Below, in pieces: positions 1-7,513 of a stretch of DNA of 7,908 bases. The notes under the pieces were generated by a model. The model did not search any database and was not told the DNA's origin. It was given only the letters and a program-made list of their open reading frames with translations. Within the stretch, counting starts at the first letter, position 1. Each line of letters begins with the position of its first letter. The DNA is from UBA2402 sp044371005 (GTDB lineage: Bacteria > Planctomycetota > Phycisphaerae > Phycisphaerales > UBA1924), in contig JBILUL010000202.1 in assembly GCA_044371005.1 (NCBI GenBank), positions 1 to 7,908 of the forward strand, read 5' to 3'. The position numbers were made by a program, and so were the translations under genes.

Positions 1-766
1 CACTGAGGTCGAGGCGATTCATCCTGACGTTTTGGCTTCGGATGAAGTACGGACCGTGGTTGACGTACACGGCGGATCCGCCCGATGGGGTCAGGCCACT
101 TGTGACGAGCGTTGTGAGGCTACCGAGTTCAATCGTGGGCAATCGTTTCGGATTTGTACCCGGATCGCCGAACATCTCGTAGAACACGCTTGGGATGAGC
201 GTGTCGGCTAGGCGGGCGGCCTCTTGGCGGTGGCGGCGGATGGCGTCGGCCATGTCCAGGATCGCCGCGATCCGCTTCTGCTCGGCGAGGCTCCGACGCG
301 GGTCGTCGGGGAAGGGGATCGGGATGGTGGATCCCTTCACAATCCGGTCCGAGACGGCCGGATAGCTGGCCCCCGTCGCGAGGCGGACCATTTCGTCAAT
401 GAACGCGTTCCCCCGCACCCAGTGAAACAGATACGGGCCGTGTAGACGGCGCTCGTCGCTGCGAAGCACCGTGAAGCCGGTTGAGGCGATTGCGCCGTCC
501 AGCGACGGAGGAATCACTGCGACCGAGTTCAGCGCGGGACGAACCGTCGATACCAGCACGTCGCCCTTCTGGACAATCTGCCGAGCGCGGCTCGGTGCGT
601 CGCTCGCGCGCGTTCGTGCCGTCGCGGTGATTACCTTCTGTTCGCGGTCGATCGCCGCGATGTCGATGTACTCGAACTCGGAGGCAAGGTCGGCAGACAA
701 CGGCGACCATGTCTCGATCTCTCGGACGCCGCTGCCGATCGGGATGGCGGAACTCGTGGTGATCAA
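1..766 (-). CDS. hsdS: Type I restriction-modification specificity subunit HsdS (partial, 3' end beyond window)
   Basis: HsdS chooses the DNA target for both methylation and cleavage by placing two target recognition domains on the two halves of a split site, in complex with HsdM and HsdR. The visible 255 codons show a first target recognition domain (about residues 10-150, including KGDVLVSTVRP near 67-77 and TGASYPAVS near 131-139). A conserved helical spacer follows (EQKRIAAILDMADAIRRHR, 162-180; SVFYEMFGDP, 193-202). A second recognition domain then begins (SGLTPSGG, 223-230; FIRSQNV, 241-247) and is cut by the left edge. I chose a TTG start at 766 because the frame has no suitable ATG near the hsdM junction, a GGAGGGG ribosome binding site sits 8 bases upstream (775-781), and the TTG overlaps the hsdM stop as TTGA. 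It is the last visible gene of an R-M-S operon. The half-sites recognised cannot be predicted from the sequence. Confidence 0.93.
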   Translation of the reverse strand, partial: MITTSSAIPIGSGVREIETWSPLSADLASEFEYIDIAAIDREQKVITATARTRASDAPSRARQIVQKGDVLVSTVRPALNSVAVIPPSLDGAIASTGFTVLRSDERRLHGPYLFHWVRGNAFIDEMVRLATGASYPAVSDRIVKGSTIPIPFPDDPRRSLAEQKRIAAILDMADAIRRHRQEAARLADTLIPSVFYEMFGDPGTNPKRLPTIELGSLTTLVTSGLTPSGGSAVYVNHGPYFIRSQNVRMNRLDLS

Positions 767-2289
767 CGCAGCATCCCCTCCAACTCAGCCAGATCCTTGG
801 CCTCGGCCTCGTTGAGTCCTTTGAGCTTCTTGAGGATCGCGTGCGGGGGTTCGTACTTCACCTCCTCGTACACCGTCTCCCGGTAGCGGTTGATGGAGAG
901 GTCGTACTCCGCGGCCCGGATGTCCGCCGCGCTCACGAAGAACGCCTTGGCCTTGAGGTCGGTATCCTTCTTCGGGTTCCGCTTGGCCCAGCGGGCGCGG
1001 ACATCGGGCAGGTCGTTCTCGGCGATCGCGTCGCGCTTGTCGTCGAGCGAGAAGCCGTCGGCCTGCACATCGTAGAAGAAGACATCCTTGGTCTTGCCGC
1101 CCTTGGTGAAGATAACGATGGCGGTCGAGACACCCGCGTAGGGCTTGAAGACGCCGGCGGGGAGTTTGATGATGCCCTCGAGCTGGTTGTCGTCGATGAG
1201 GGCCTTGCGCAGGTCGGTGTGGGCGTTGGAAGAGCCAAAGAGCACGCCGTCGGGCACGATCACCGCCGCGCGGCCGCCGAGTTTGAGCATGCGGAGGATG
1301 AGGGCCATGAAGAGCAGCTCGGTCTTCCGCGTCTTCACGGTACGGAGCAAGCCGGGCTCAACAGCATCGAAGTCGAGCGTTCCCTTGAAGGGCGGGTTGG
1401 CCAGCACCAAGTCGAAGTGGTCCTTGGCATACCGGCTCAGCGATTTGTCGTCTACGAAGCGGTTGCTCAGCGTGTCCATGTACTCGATGGCGGGGTTATC
1501 CACGCCGTGGAGCATGAGGTTCATCGCCGCGATGCGGAGCATGGTGACATCGAAGTCAAAGCCATGGAACATGTCAGACTGGATGTGCTTGCGATAGGGT
1601 TCAAGGAGGTCGCCGGTGTAGATCGGGTACTCCTTCCCGTCTGTGTCCTTCTCCTTGGTGACTCCCTCGGGAGATGAATACCGCTCCAGCAGGTTCTCCA
1701 TCACGGAGACCAGGAAGCCCGCAGTGCCGCAGGCTGGGTCGGCGATGCGGTCGGTGGGCTTGGGCTCCATGAGATCGACCATCAGGCGGATGATGTGCCG
1801 CGGCGTGCGGAACTGGCCATTGATGCCCGCGGTGGTGAGCTTGCTCAGAACGTACTCGTAGAGATCGCCCTTGGTGTCGCCCTTGTCGAGCGGTAGATCA
1901 TCGATGAGTTCCAGGGCCTTGACCAGAAGCGAGGGCTTCTGGATCATGAGCATGGCGTCCTGCATGTACTGGCCGAACGTCGAGTCCTTGCCTGACATCT
2001 CCTTGAGGTGCGGGAAGACCTCATCGCGCACCGTCTTGAGGAGTTCATCTGCCCCCAGGTTCCGCAACTGGTGCCAGCGCAGGTGCTGCTGCTTGGCGGT
2101 GAAGATGCGGTCGAAGGGCTTGCCGGAGCGCTGGGCCTTTTTTTCGTTGCGAGACTCGGCGATGTCCAGCAGCCGGATGAACATCAGAAAGGTGACCTGC
2201 TCGATCACTGTGAGCGGGTTGGTGATGCCACCAGTGAAGAACTCCAGCCAGAGTTTGTCGATCTTGCTGCGAAGTGGGCCGGTGATCAT
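763..2289 (-). CDS. hsdM: Type I restriction-modification DNA methyltransferase subunit HsdM
   Basis: This is an N6-adenine DNA methyltransferase that uses S-adenosylmethionine and works as part of the HsdM2S core, protecting host sites and joining HsdR for cleavage. The 508-residue length is normal for the family. An N-terminal helical HsdM domain (about 5-130, with FFTGGITNPLTVIEQVTFLMFIRLLD) precedes the N6_Mtase domain. The latter has the GQFRTPRHIIRLMVDL segment (158-173), the SAM-binding motif I DPACGTAGF (184-192) and the catalytic motif IV NPPF (298-301), all intact. The ATG at 2289 overlaps the hsdR stop as ATGA, so translation is probably coupled. A modest AGGA lies about 11 bases upstream. 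The stop overlaps the hsdS start. No frameshift or missing motif was seen, so it should be active. Confidence 0.97.
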   Translation of the reverse strand: MITGPLRSKIDKLWLEFFTGGITNPLTVIEQVTFLMFIRLLDIAESRNEKKAQRSGKPFDRIFTAKQQHLRWHQLRNLGADELLKTVRDEVFPHLKEMSGKDSTFGQYMQDAMLMIQKPSLLVKALELIDDLPLDKGDTKGDLYEYVLSKLTTAGINGQFRTPRHIIRLMVDLMEPKPTDRIADPACGTAGFLVSVMENLLERYSSPEGVTKEKDTDGKEYPIYTGDLLEPYRKHIQSDMFHGFDFDVTMLRIAAMNLMLHGVDNPAIEYMDTLSNRFVDDKSLSRYAKDHFDLVLANPPFKGTLDFDAVEPGLLRTVKTRKTELLFMALILRMLKLGGRAAVIVPDGVLFGSSNAHTDLRKALIDDNQLEGIIKLPAGVFKPYAGVSTAIVIFTKGGKTKDVFFYDVQADGFSLDDKRDAIAENDLPDVRARWAKRNPKKDTDLKAKAFFVSAADIRAAEYDLSINRYRETVYEEVKYEPPHAILKKLKGLNEAEAKDLAELEGMLR

Positions 2290-5200
2290 TGGGGATTGTT
2301 TCCTGTTCCCGCCGCGGGGGGAGTGCCATCCGTGGCGTTCGCGGGCTTGAAGGACTTGATGATGGCGATCAGGTCGTCGATCTGGGTTTCATCTTCGAAG
2401 ACTCCATCGAGACCCTGGGCGTTGATCGTGGTGAACGGGTCTTCATAGAGCCGGCTCACCTCGATCACGCCGTACTTGGCGATGTGGTTCTGGAGGAGCG
2501 AGAGGAACCGCTGCTGCATCGAGTTGGGCTTGTGTCGATGGGTGAACTGGGTGAAGCGGGCCTCAACGGCCCTGGCATCGAGCCCGATGATGCTCCTGAT
2601 GGCCAGATCCAGATGCCCGGCCGTTTCCGGGTAGTAGTCGAGAAGATCACTGAGATTCAGGTGGGGGTCTTGCGTCAGCACGAGCGAGACCAGTGCTTCG
2701 AGGTCGGGGCCGGTGACAGGCTCGCCGGCCTTGATCCGTTGGAGTGTCTTGTTGGTGGCAAAGAGTTCGAGCAGGAGACCTTCGACGCGCTGGCGGTAGG
2801 CAATGAACTCAAGACCTTCGAGTTTGGGGCTGTGAGTTCGGCTGACGACTGCCGCGGGGTCTTCGGCGACATCGATGATTTTCTTGGGGATGCGGTCGAT
2901 CTGCCGCGGCTGGCGGTACTTCATGATGCCGCGGAGGGCGAGGCGCATGTCTTCGAGAGCGGCGAAGGAAACCGATTCCCAGAACCCGGCGGACTTGATG
3001 CCGCGAATGGCGTCTTCGCGGTCTCTGACGGGATTGAGGTTGAACTGGAGTTCAGCGATTTCAGCGAGGATTTGATCCTTGCGGTCGGCAAAGCGGCCCG
3101 TGGTACGTCCGTGGAGGAGGTCTTTCTGGGTGAGGGCGATGAGGAGATCGAACTGGTACGCGGCGGCATCGCCGCGTACATCGCGCCACTGCATGAGCGG
3201 GGCGATGTCCTGCGAGAGCGTGGCGCGGGTGGGGGCATCGAATCGCTTGATAACCTCGATGTTGCGGCAGATGGCCACCTGCTTCCACTTGTCGCGGACG
3301 GAGATGGTCTTTTCCGGAAGATCGGCCACATCCGCGGCGATGAGTGTGGCCATGGCTTCGAATGCCGCGATGTCGGGCTTGCGCAGGCATTCATCGGCGA
3401 GCGCGAGTCGGGTGTCGAAGAGGCGCTGCAGCAGGGAGATCTGCGAAGGGGGCTGGGTTTCTTCGTAGGACTGTTCGAAGAACTTGAAGTTCTCCCAGTG
3501 GTCGAAGATCTGGAACTCGGTCTTGTGCTTGCCTGGGCCGAAGAGGTTCTGGCACAGGCGCGTGCCGCGGCCGATCATCTGCCAGAACTTCACGATGGAG
3601 AAGACGGGCTTGGCGAAGACGAGGTTGACGACTTCCGGAACATCGATGCCGGTATCGAGCATGTCGACGGAGATGGCGATCCGCAGGTCGGACTTGGGGT
3701 CCTTGAGCTCATCGATGAGCGTTTCGGCGCGCGGCTCATAGTTATCGATCACGCGGCAGACGCGACCGGCGTACTGCGGGTAGAGCTCATCGAAGATGGT
3801 CTGCAGGAGGATGGCGTGATCGTGGCTGCGGGCGAAGATGATGGACTTGCCGACGAGGGAGCCAGTGGCGTCGCGGATGCCGCGGTCCATGAGGTTCTGG
3901 ATGATCTTGCGGCTGGTGTCCTTGTTGAAGATCTTCTTGTCGACTTCATTCTGCTCGTGCTCGATCGCTTCGGGCTCGCGCTCCTGCTGTTCGAGTTGCT
4001 CGCGCTGCTCCGGGCTCATCTGCGAGTACTTGATGCCCTTGGTGAGGAACCCGGTGGTCAGGGTGGTGACCTTGAAGGGGACCAGGTACGGTGGATCGTG
4101 GGAGATCGCTGAGTCGTAGCTGTAGAGGGCCGTGGGGTTTTCGTTTTCGCAGCCGAAGAGTTCGAAGGTGTTGCGGGCGATGAACTGCACCGGGGTGGCG
4201 GTGAGGCCGACCTGGAGGGCATCGAAGTAGAGGAAGATATCGCGGTAGCGGTTGTAGATACTGCGGTGTGATTCGTCGGCGATGATGAGGTCGAAGAAGC
4301 CGACATCGAACGACTTGAAGCACTGCATCATGGCCGGGTAGGTGCCCAGGTAGATGCGGTGCTCCTGATCCATCGACATGGCGGAGGTGACGAAGGTGCG
4401 GGGTTCGCCGGGGAGGAACTGCTGGAAGGCGTTGTCGGCCTGCTTCCTGAGTTCGCGGCGATCGCAGAGGAAGAGCACGCGGCGGACCCATCCTGCGCGG
4501 ATGAGTGCTTCACAGAGGGAGATGGCGATGCGTGTCTTGCCGGTGCCGGTGGCCTGGACGATGAGCGCCCGGCGGTGTTTGCCGGCAAAGCGTTCAATGA
4601 CCCGAGTGATGGCTTCGGTCTGGTACGGGCGGTCGGCGATCTGCGGATCAGGCATCACTTCACGGGCGGGCAGACGACGGTCGCGCCGGGTGGTCTTGTA
4701 GATCAGGCTGTCCTTGGAGTGGTAGCCGTAGACCTTGCGGGGGGGCTCACCATCTCCATCGTTCCACATCGTCACTTCGAATCCGTTCGTGTAGTAGATG
4801 ACGGGCCTGCGTCCGTACATCTTCTCAAGACCGTCGGCATAGCACTTTGCCTGCTGGCGTCCCTTCTCGGGACTCTCGGCGGTCTTCTTGGCTTCGACTA
4901 CTGCAAGCGGAATGCCATCGTTTCCGAGGAGGACGTAGTCTGCGAATCCGTCGCCGCTGGTGGTGGGTTGGTGCTTGACGGGTTCTTCGACCCGGACGAG
5001 TTCAGCGTTGGTGACATCCCAGCCTGCTTCGAAGAGCATGGAGTCGATGAGTCGCTTTCGTGTGGCCTTCTCGTCGAAGCCGAGCACATCGGGGGCTGTG
5101 TGGGCACGCTGGCGGCTGGCTTCGAGCTCTGCCGCGAGGGCGGCGCCGGTGGCGCGGGCGGTTTGTTCTTGGAGACGTGTGGCTTCGAGGTCGGCCAGGA

Positions 5201-5711
5201 GCTGGGTGACGAGTGCTTCCTGTGCCGCGGCTTTTTCGAGGGCGGCTTTCTTCTCGCGCTTGAGTTCGGCCTTGGATTCGTCGCCTGCGCCCTGCTTGGG
5301 TGCGACAAAGGTCGGGAGTTGATCAAGCGAAGCGTTCGCAATGGTCATCACGAACCAGCGCGAGACATCGAATGCTTCGCGAAGGATGGAGAGCGTTTGC
5401 TGGGGTGATGTCCTGTTGCCGGTGTGAGCGGCATCGTTGCCTGTCCGGCGGATCAGATGCAGCTTGTTTCGAACGACATCGGGCACGACCTGCTGAAACG
5501 AGTGTTCATTGATCAGGTCGCTGAGTGAGGGCTGAATGGGGCGAGTGATCTGGTGGAAGCTGTAGATGTGCTCCACGAACTGTTCGATGAGGATGCGGAG
5601 CTTGACCAGCGCGCTGTCGGGATCGGAAAAGACATAGGTTTCAGCGAACGCGCCGAGGTCAGCAAACGCGGGCCACTTGGCACGAAGGAACTCGAAGTTG
5701 ATCGACTTCAC
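2286..5711 (-). CDS. hsdR: Type I restriction enzyme translocase/endonuclease subunit HsdR with DUF4145-type N-terminus
   Basis: This is the ATP-driven motor and nuclease of the Type I complex; it pulls in DNA from an unmethylated site and cuts at a distance. Numbering is from the GTG at 5711 (1141 residues). A DUF4145-like helical domain (1-125, NDAAH at 92-96) is followed by an Ala/Glu-rich predicted coiled coil (about 145-200). Next is an HsdR_N PD-(D/E)xK nuclease (D258, E273, K275 in VVEAKK). The superfamily 2 helicase follows: Walker A ATGTGKT (387-393), DESH box (479-482), TAT (504-506), and motif VI with Q711 and GRGTR (714-718). An EcoEI-type C-terminal domain lies at about 950-1115. 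The frame is open upstream to a GTG at 5792. I prefer 5711 because GGAGGC (5718-5723) sits just upstream, the product then begins VKSINFEFLRAKW as in relatives, and the sigma-54 promoter puts the transcript start near 5794. All catalytic motifs are intact. Confidence 0.95.
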   Translation of the reverse strand: MKSINFEFLRAKWPAFADLGAFAETYVFSDPDSALVKLRILIEQFVEHIYSFHQITRPIQPSLSDLINEHSFQQVVPDVVRNKLHLIRRTGNDAAHTGNRTSPQQTLSILREAFDVSRWFVMTIANASLDQLPTFVAPKQGAGDESKAELKREKKAALEKAAAQEALVTQLLADLEATRLQEQTARATGAALAAELEASRQRAHTAPDVLGFDEKATRKRLIDSMLFEAGWDVTNAELVRVEEPVKHQPTTSGDGFADYVLLGNDGIPLAVVEAKKTAESPEKGRQQAKCYADGLEKMYGRRPVIYYTNGFEVTMWNDGDGEPPRKVYGYHSKDSLIYKTTRRDRRLPAREVMPDPQIADRPYQTEAITRVIERFAGKHRRALIVQATGTGKTRIAISLCEALIRAGWVRRVLFLCDRRELRKQADNAFQQFLPGEPRTFVTSAMSMDQEHRIYLGTYPAMMQCFKSFDVGFFDLIIADESHRSIYNRYRDIFLYFDALQVGLTATPVQFIARNTFELFGCENENPTALYSYDSAISHDPPYLVPFKVTTLTTGFLTKGIKYSQMSPEQREQLEQQEREPEAIEHEQNEVDKKIFNKDTSRKIIQNLMDRGIRDATGSLVGKSIIFARSHDHAILLQTIFDELYPQYAGRVCRVIDNYEPRAETLIDELKDPKSDLRIAISVDMLDTGIDVPEVVNLVFAKPVFSIVKFWQMIGRGTRLCQNLFGPGKHKTEFQIFDHWENFKFFEQSYEETQPPSQISLLQRLFDTRLALADECLRKPDIAAFEAMATLIAADVADLPEKTISVRDKWKQVAICRNIEVIKRFDAPTRATLSQDIAPLMQWRDVRGDAAAYQFDLLIALTQKDLLHGRTTGRFADRKDQILAEIAELQFNLNPVRDREDAIRGIKSAGFWESVSFAALEDMRLALRGIMKYRQPRQIDRIPKKIIDVAEDPAAVVSRTHSPKLEGLEFIAYRQRVEGLLLELFATNKTLQRIKAGEPVTGPDLEALVSLVLTQDPHLNLSDLLDYYPETAGHLDLAIRSIIGLDARAVEARFTQFTHRHKPNSMQQRFLSLLQNHIAKYGVIEVSRLYEDPFTTINAQGLDGVFEDETQIDDLIAIIKSFKPANATDGTPPAAGTGNNPQ

Positions 5712-5794
5712 GCTGATGCCTCCGGCGGCTGGGGAGAGGCCTGAAGCGGGAGAGCGGGGCGGCTCGTTGGGAGTTGGGTGTGTGGCTGACACTG
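5712..5794 (-). other. Predicted 5' leader of the hsdR mRNA
   Basis: If transcription starts 12 bases after the -12 element of the sigma-54 promoter at 5805-5820, the mRNA begins near 5794 and carries about 83 untranslated bases before the GTG at 5711. The leader is rich in C and pyrimidines. It contains a GGAGGC ribosome binding site (5718-5723, minus strand) seven bases before the start. Read as codons it would give a low-complexity Pro/Ser/Ala stretch with no family resemblance, which supports it being leader. I saw no terminator hairpin or recognisable riboswitch. Confidence 0.55.
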
Positions 5795-5804
5795 CCCCTC
5801 ACAA

Positions 5805-5820
5805 TGCAACCAACATGCCA
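5805..5820 (-). promoter_or_regulatory. Sigma-54 (-24/-12) promoter driving hsdRMS
   Basis: The minus strand reads TGGCATGTTGGTTGCA. It matches 11 of the 12 specified positions of the established sigma-54 consensus TGGCACG-N4-TTGCW, with exact GG-to-GC spacing. The single mismatch is T for C at position 6. The -12 element lies at about 5806, giving a transcript start near 5794, upstream of hsdR and in the right orientation. The gene just upstream encodes a sigma-54 activator, so the pairing makes functional sense. Sigma-54 promoters are silent without an activator, so restriction would be inducible rather than constitutive, unless the activator transcript reads through into hsdR. Confidence 0.8.
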
Positions 5821-5821
5821 C

Positions 5822-5837
5822 TGGCACAGGACTTGCG
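5822..5837 (+). promoter_or_regulatory. Second sigma-54-like site, back to back with the hsdR promoter
   Basis: The plus strand reads TGGCACAGGACTTGCG, matching 10 of the 12 specified sigma-54 positions with exact spacing. Together with the hsdR promoter it forms a dyad: TGCCA C TGGCA at 5816-5826, flanked on each side by a correctly spaced -12 element. A transcript would start near 5848 and run antisense to the 3' end of the activator gene. No convincing protein-coding gene follows on this strand. It could produce a regulatory antisense RNA, act as an extra binding site for the sigma-54 holoenzyme, or be a by-product of the dyad. Confidence 0.4.
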
Positions 5838-5862
5838 TTAGGAGATTGGGCGGTAGCGTGTG

Positions 5863-7449
5863 TCATGCCTCTTCCCACTGTACGTCGAGGCGTTCGAGTT
5901 GCGCGGCGAGAGTCTGGTAGTTGGGGTATCCCAGGAGTTTGGCGGCGACAGTCTTCTTGCCTTCGGCTTCGCGCATGGCGCGGGCGAGGAAGCGTTTCTG
6001 GATGGATTCGAGGTGTTTATCGAGGGAGAAGCCGTCGCTCAGCGGGGGATCGATTGGGTGTGTGGCGGAAGGGTGGGCTGTCTCTGCGAGGCCTTGTTGG
6101 ATCGCCCCGGGGTCGATGGTGGGACCGTCGACCATCACCGCGGCTTGCAGGAGAGCGTTGTGGAGCTGGCGAACGTTTCCCGGCCAGGGTTGGTCGCGAA
6201 GAAACCGTTTTGTACGAACAGAAAGGGCTTTGTATTGGTATCCGGGTTCGGTTCGGGAGAAGTCGGTGTTGATCTTCTCGAGCAGGTGATCGGCGATAAT
6301 GGGGATGTCTGACTGGCGGCTGCGCAGCGGGGGGATCTTGACAGTGAACGCGGCGAGGCGGTAATAGAGGTCTTCACGGAACCGGCCTGCGGCGACTTCG
6401 GCGTGCAGGTCACGGTTGGTTGCGGCGATGATGCGGACATCGGAGGTCTGGTCGGTGCTGTCGCCGATGCGACGAAAGCGGCGGGTTGCTGGAGGGTCGT
6501 CGTGATTCGGCTGGAGAACGCGGAGGAGCTTGGCTTGCATGGAGAGGTCGCACTCGCCGACTTCATCGAGGAAGAGTGTTCCGGAGTCGGCGAGTTCGAA
6601 CGCGCCCTGGCGGTCGTTGGTTGCCCCGGTAAAGCTGCCTTTCTTGTGGCCGAAGAGTTCGGATTCGAGGAGTTCCTTGGGGACGGCAGCGCAGTTGATG
6701 GCGACGAAGGGCCGACCGCTGCGGCGGCTCGCGCCATGGATGGCGTTTGCGAAGACGTCTTTGCCTACGCCGCTCTCGCCGAGCAGGAGGACGCTGACAT
6801 CGCGCAGAGCGATGCGACGGGCGCGTGCGATGACTTCCCGGATGGCGGGGCTGCTGCCGATGACCGCGCCGAAGGACCCGGTGCCAGCGTCGGCGAGGTT
6901 ACTGCTCTGGAGAATGCGATCGGAGGCGTGGAGGACCGCGGGGAGGAAGTCGACGAGGAGGTCGAAGGGGATGTTGGTGGGGATGACCTTCGACTGGTAC
7001 GTTTGATAGAAGGTGGCGGGATAGCGGCTTTTGCCGAGCAGAACCCAGACTGCGGTCATCGCGGGTGTGCCCGGACTGAGGTGGATGGAAAGGGTGTAGT
7101 CGCCCTTGATAGAGCTGACGACCTGTTTGAGGACACTGTCGACGGCGGTGAAGATGTCGGAGTAGTCGACAGGGCTGCTGAGTTTGACCTGGTGGACGCG
7201 GGCGCTGGGCCCGATCCAACGGGCAAACTCGGTGCTCATCTGGGCTGGCTTGTCGCTGAGGAGATGGACCGTGTCGAATGCAACTTGATCGACGAGGGTC
7301 TTGATTGGGCCGGAGCCCTCGGCGGCCTTGATCTTCCGGCCCAGGGAGGTCAACAATTTCTCGGCGGATTCGCCGATGGCGCCGGCCCACGCGGCGAGGT
7401 CAGCATCGCCGATCCAGCAGAACAAGTGATTGGGCCGAGCTGAGGTCAT
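5863..7449 (-). CDS. Sigma-54 enhancer-binding activator with N-terminal CARF-like (RtcR-type) sensor domain
   Basis: This is a 528-residue activator that uses ATP hydrolysis to remodel sigma-54 RNA polymerase at -24/-12 promoters. Residues 1-165 form a CARF-like Rossmann sensor: FCWIGDADL (10-18), KLSSPVDYSDIF (89-100) and the ligand-loop-like HLSPGTPAM (123-131). The AAA+ domain (about 192-430) has Walker A GESGVGKD (224-231), sigma-54 contact loop GSFTGA (271-276, a common GAFTGA variant), Walker B TLFLDE (291-296), sensor I IIAATNRD (340-347), the arginine-finger segment RFREDLYYR (356-364) and WPGNVRQL (422-429). A Fis-like helix-turn-helix ends the protein (about 498-520, AAKLLGYPNYQTL). 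The ATG at 7449 was chosen because AGAGGAG (7457-7463) lies seven bases upstream; the 64-codon upstream extension would cross the divergent promoter. In known relatives CARF domains bind cyclic oligoadenylates or RNA ends; the ligand here is unknown. It lies directly upstream of hsdR, so I infer it controls hsdRMS. Confidence 0.93.
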   Translation of the reverse strand: MTSARPNHLFCWIGDADLAAWAGAIGESAEKLLTSLGRKIKAAEGSGPIKTLVDQVAFDTVHLLSDKPAQMSTEFARWIGPSARVHQVKLSSPVDYSDIFTAVDSVLKQVVSSIKGDYTLSIHLSPGTPAMTAVWVLLGKSRYPATFYQTYQSKVIPTNIPFDLLVDFLPAVLHASDRILQSSNLADAGTGSFGAVIGSSPAIREVIARARRIALRDVSVLLLGESGVGKDVFANAIHGASRRSGRPFVAINCAAVPKELLESELFGHKKGSFTGATNDRQGAFELADSGTLFLDEVGECDLSMQAKLLRVLQPNHDDPPATRRFRRIGDSTDQTSDVRIIAATNRDLHAEVAAGRFREDLYYRLAAFTVKIPPLRSRQSDIPIIADHLLEKINTDFSRTEPGYQYKALSVRTKRFLRDQPWPGNVRQLHNALLQAAVMVDGPTIDPGAIQQGLAETAHPSATHPIDPPLSDGFSLDKHLESIQKRFLARAMREAEGKKTVAAKLLGYPNYQTLAAQLERLDVQWEEA

Positions 7450-7456
7450 GCAACAA

Positions 7457-7463
7457 CTCCTCT
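7457..7463 (-). promoter_or_regulatory. Ribosome binding site deciding the activator start
   Basis: The minus strand reads AGAGGAG, a strong Shine-Dalgarno sequence, seven bases before the ATG at 7449. It settles the start against an in-frame extension that remains open to 7641 and would overlap both the divergent promoter and the opposite-strand gene. Confidence 0.75.
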
Positions 7464-7477
7464 TGTCTTCAGGACAA
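7463..7477. repeat. Short inverted repeat in the divergent intergenic region
   Basis: TTGTC and GACAA form perfect five-base arms around a five-base centre (TTCAG). The dyad lies about 63-77 bases before the -24 element of the plus-strand sigma-54 promoter and just in front of the activator gene. That position could suit an activator binding site or autoregulatory operator. The arms are short and chance is possible. I found no clear copy upstream of the hsdR promoter. Confidence 0.25.
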
Positions 7478-7482
7478 CAGCG

Positions 7483-7488
7483 ATTGTA
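7483..7488 (-). promoter_or_regulatory. Possible sigma-70 -10 element for the activator gene
   Basis: The minus strand reads TACAAT, five of six matches to TATAAT, about 35 bases before the activator ATG, giving a leader of about 27 bases. The -35 region at the expected distance (TGCGCA) is poor. No sigma-54 element faces the activator gene, which would fit low constitutive expression, as is usual for such regulators. Weak evidence. Confidence 0.3.
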
Positions 7489-7503
7489 CGCGTTGAAGGT
7501 GGC

Positions 7504-7513
7504 GGTGCGCACC
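7504..7513. repeat. Perfect 10-base palindrome in the divergent intergenic region
   Basis: GGTGCGCACC is a perfect palindrome 26-35 bases before the -24 element of the plus-strand sigma-54 promoter. It could be a protein-binding site. That is close for a classic sigma-54 enhancer, and short GC palindromes are common in GC-rich DNA, so this is a weak candidate. Confidence 0.2.

Noticed and set aside
841..1677. Open frame of 278 codons on the plus strand opposite hsdM
   Set aside because: It is antisense to the conserved methyltransferase core and has no motifs of its own.
2289..4112. Long open frame of 607 codons on the plus strand opposite hsdR
   Set aside because: It lies entirely antisense to hsdR, which has full catalytic motifs. 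The translation is Gly/Glu/Asp/Val-rich without domains, as expected from the complement of a GC-biased gene.
5865..6272. Possible plus-strand small gene after the second sigma-54-like site
   Set aside because: It has a poorly placed ribosome binding site and an Arg/Gly-rich, domain-free translation opposite the activator's C-terminal coding region. If transcribed, an antisense RNA is more likely.
5844..7435. GATTGGGC occurring at 5844-5851 and 7428-7435 as a possible shared activator site
   Set aside because: It is a single eight-base match, one copy is inside coding sequence, there is no dyad symmetry, and the positions relative to the two promoters differ. Chance is a sufficient explanation.
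6403..7443. Open frame of 346 codons on the plus strand opposite the sigma-54 activator
   Set aside because: It is antisense to an intact AAA+ activator, has no recognisable domain, and shows the same shadow composition.
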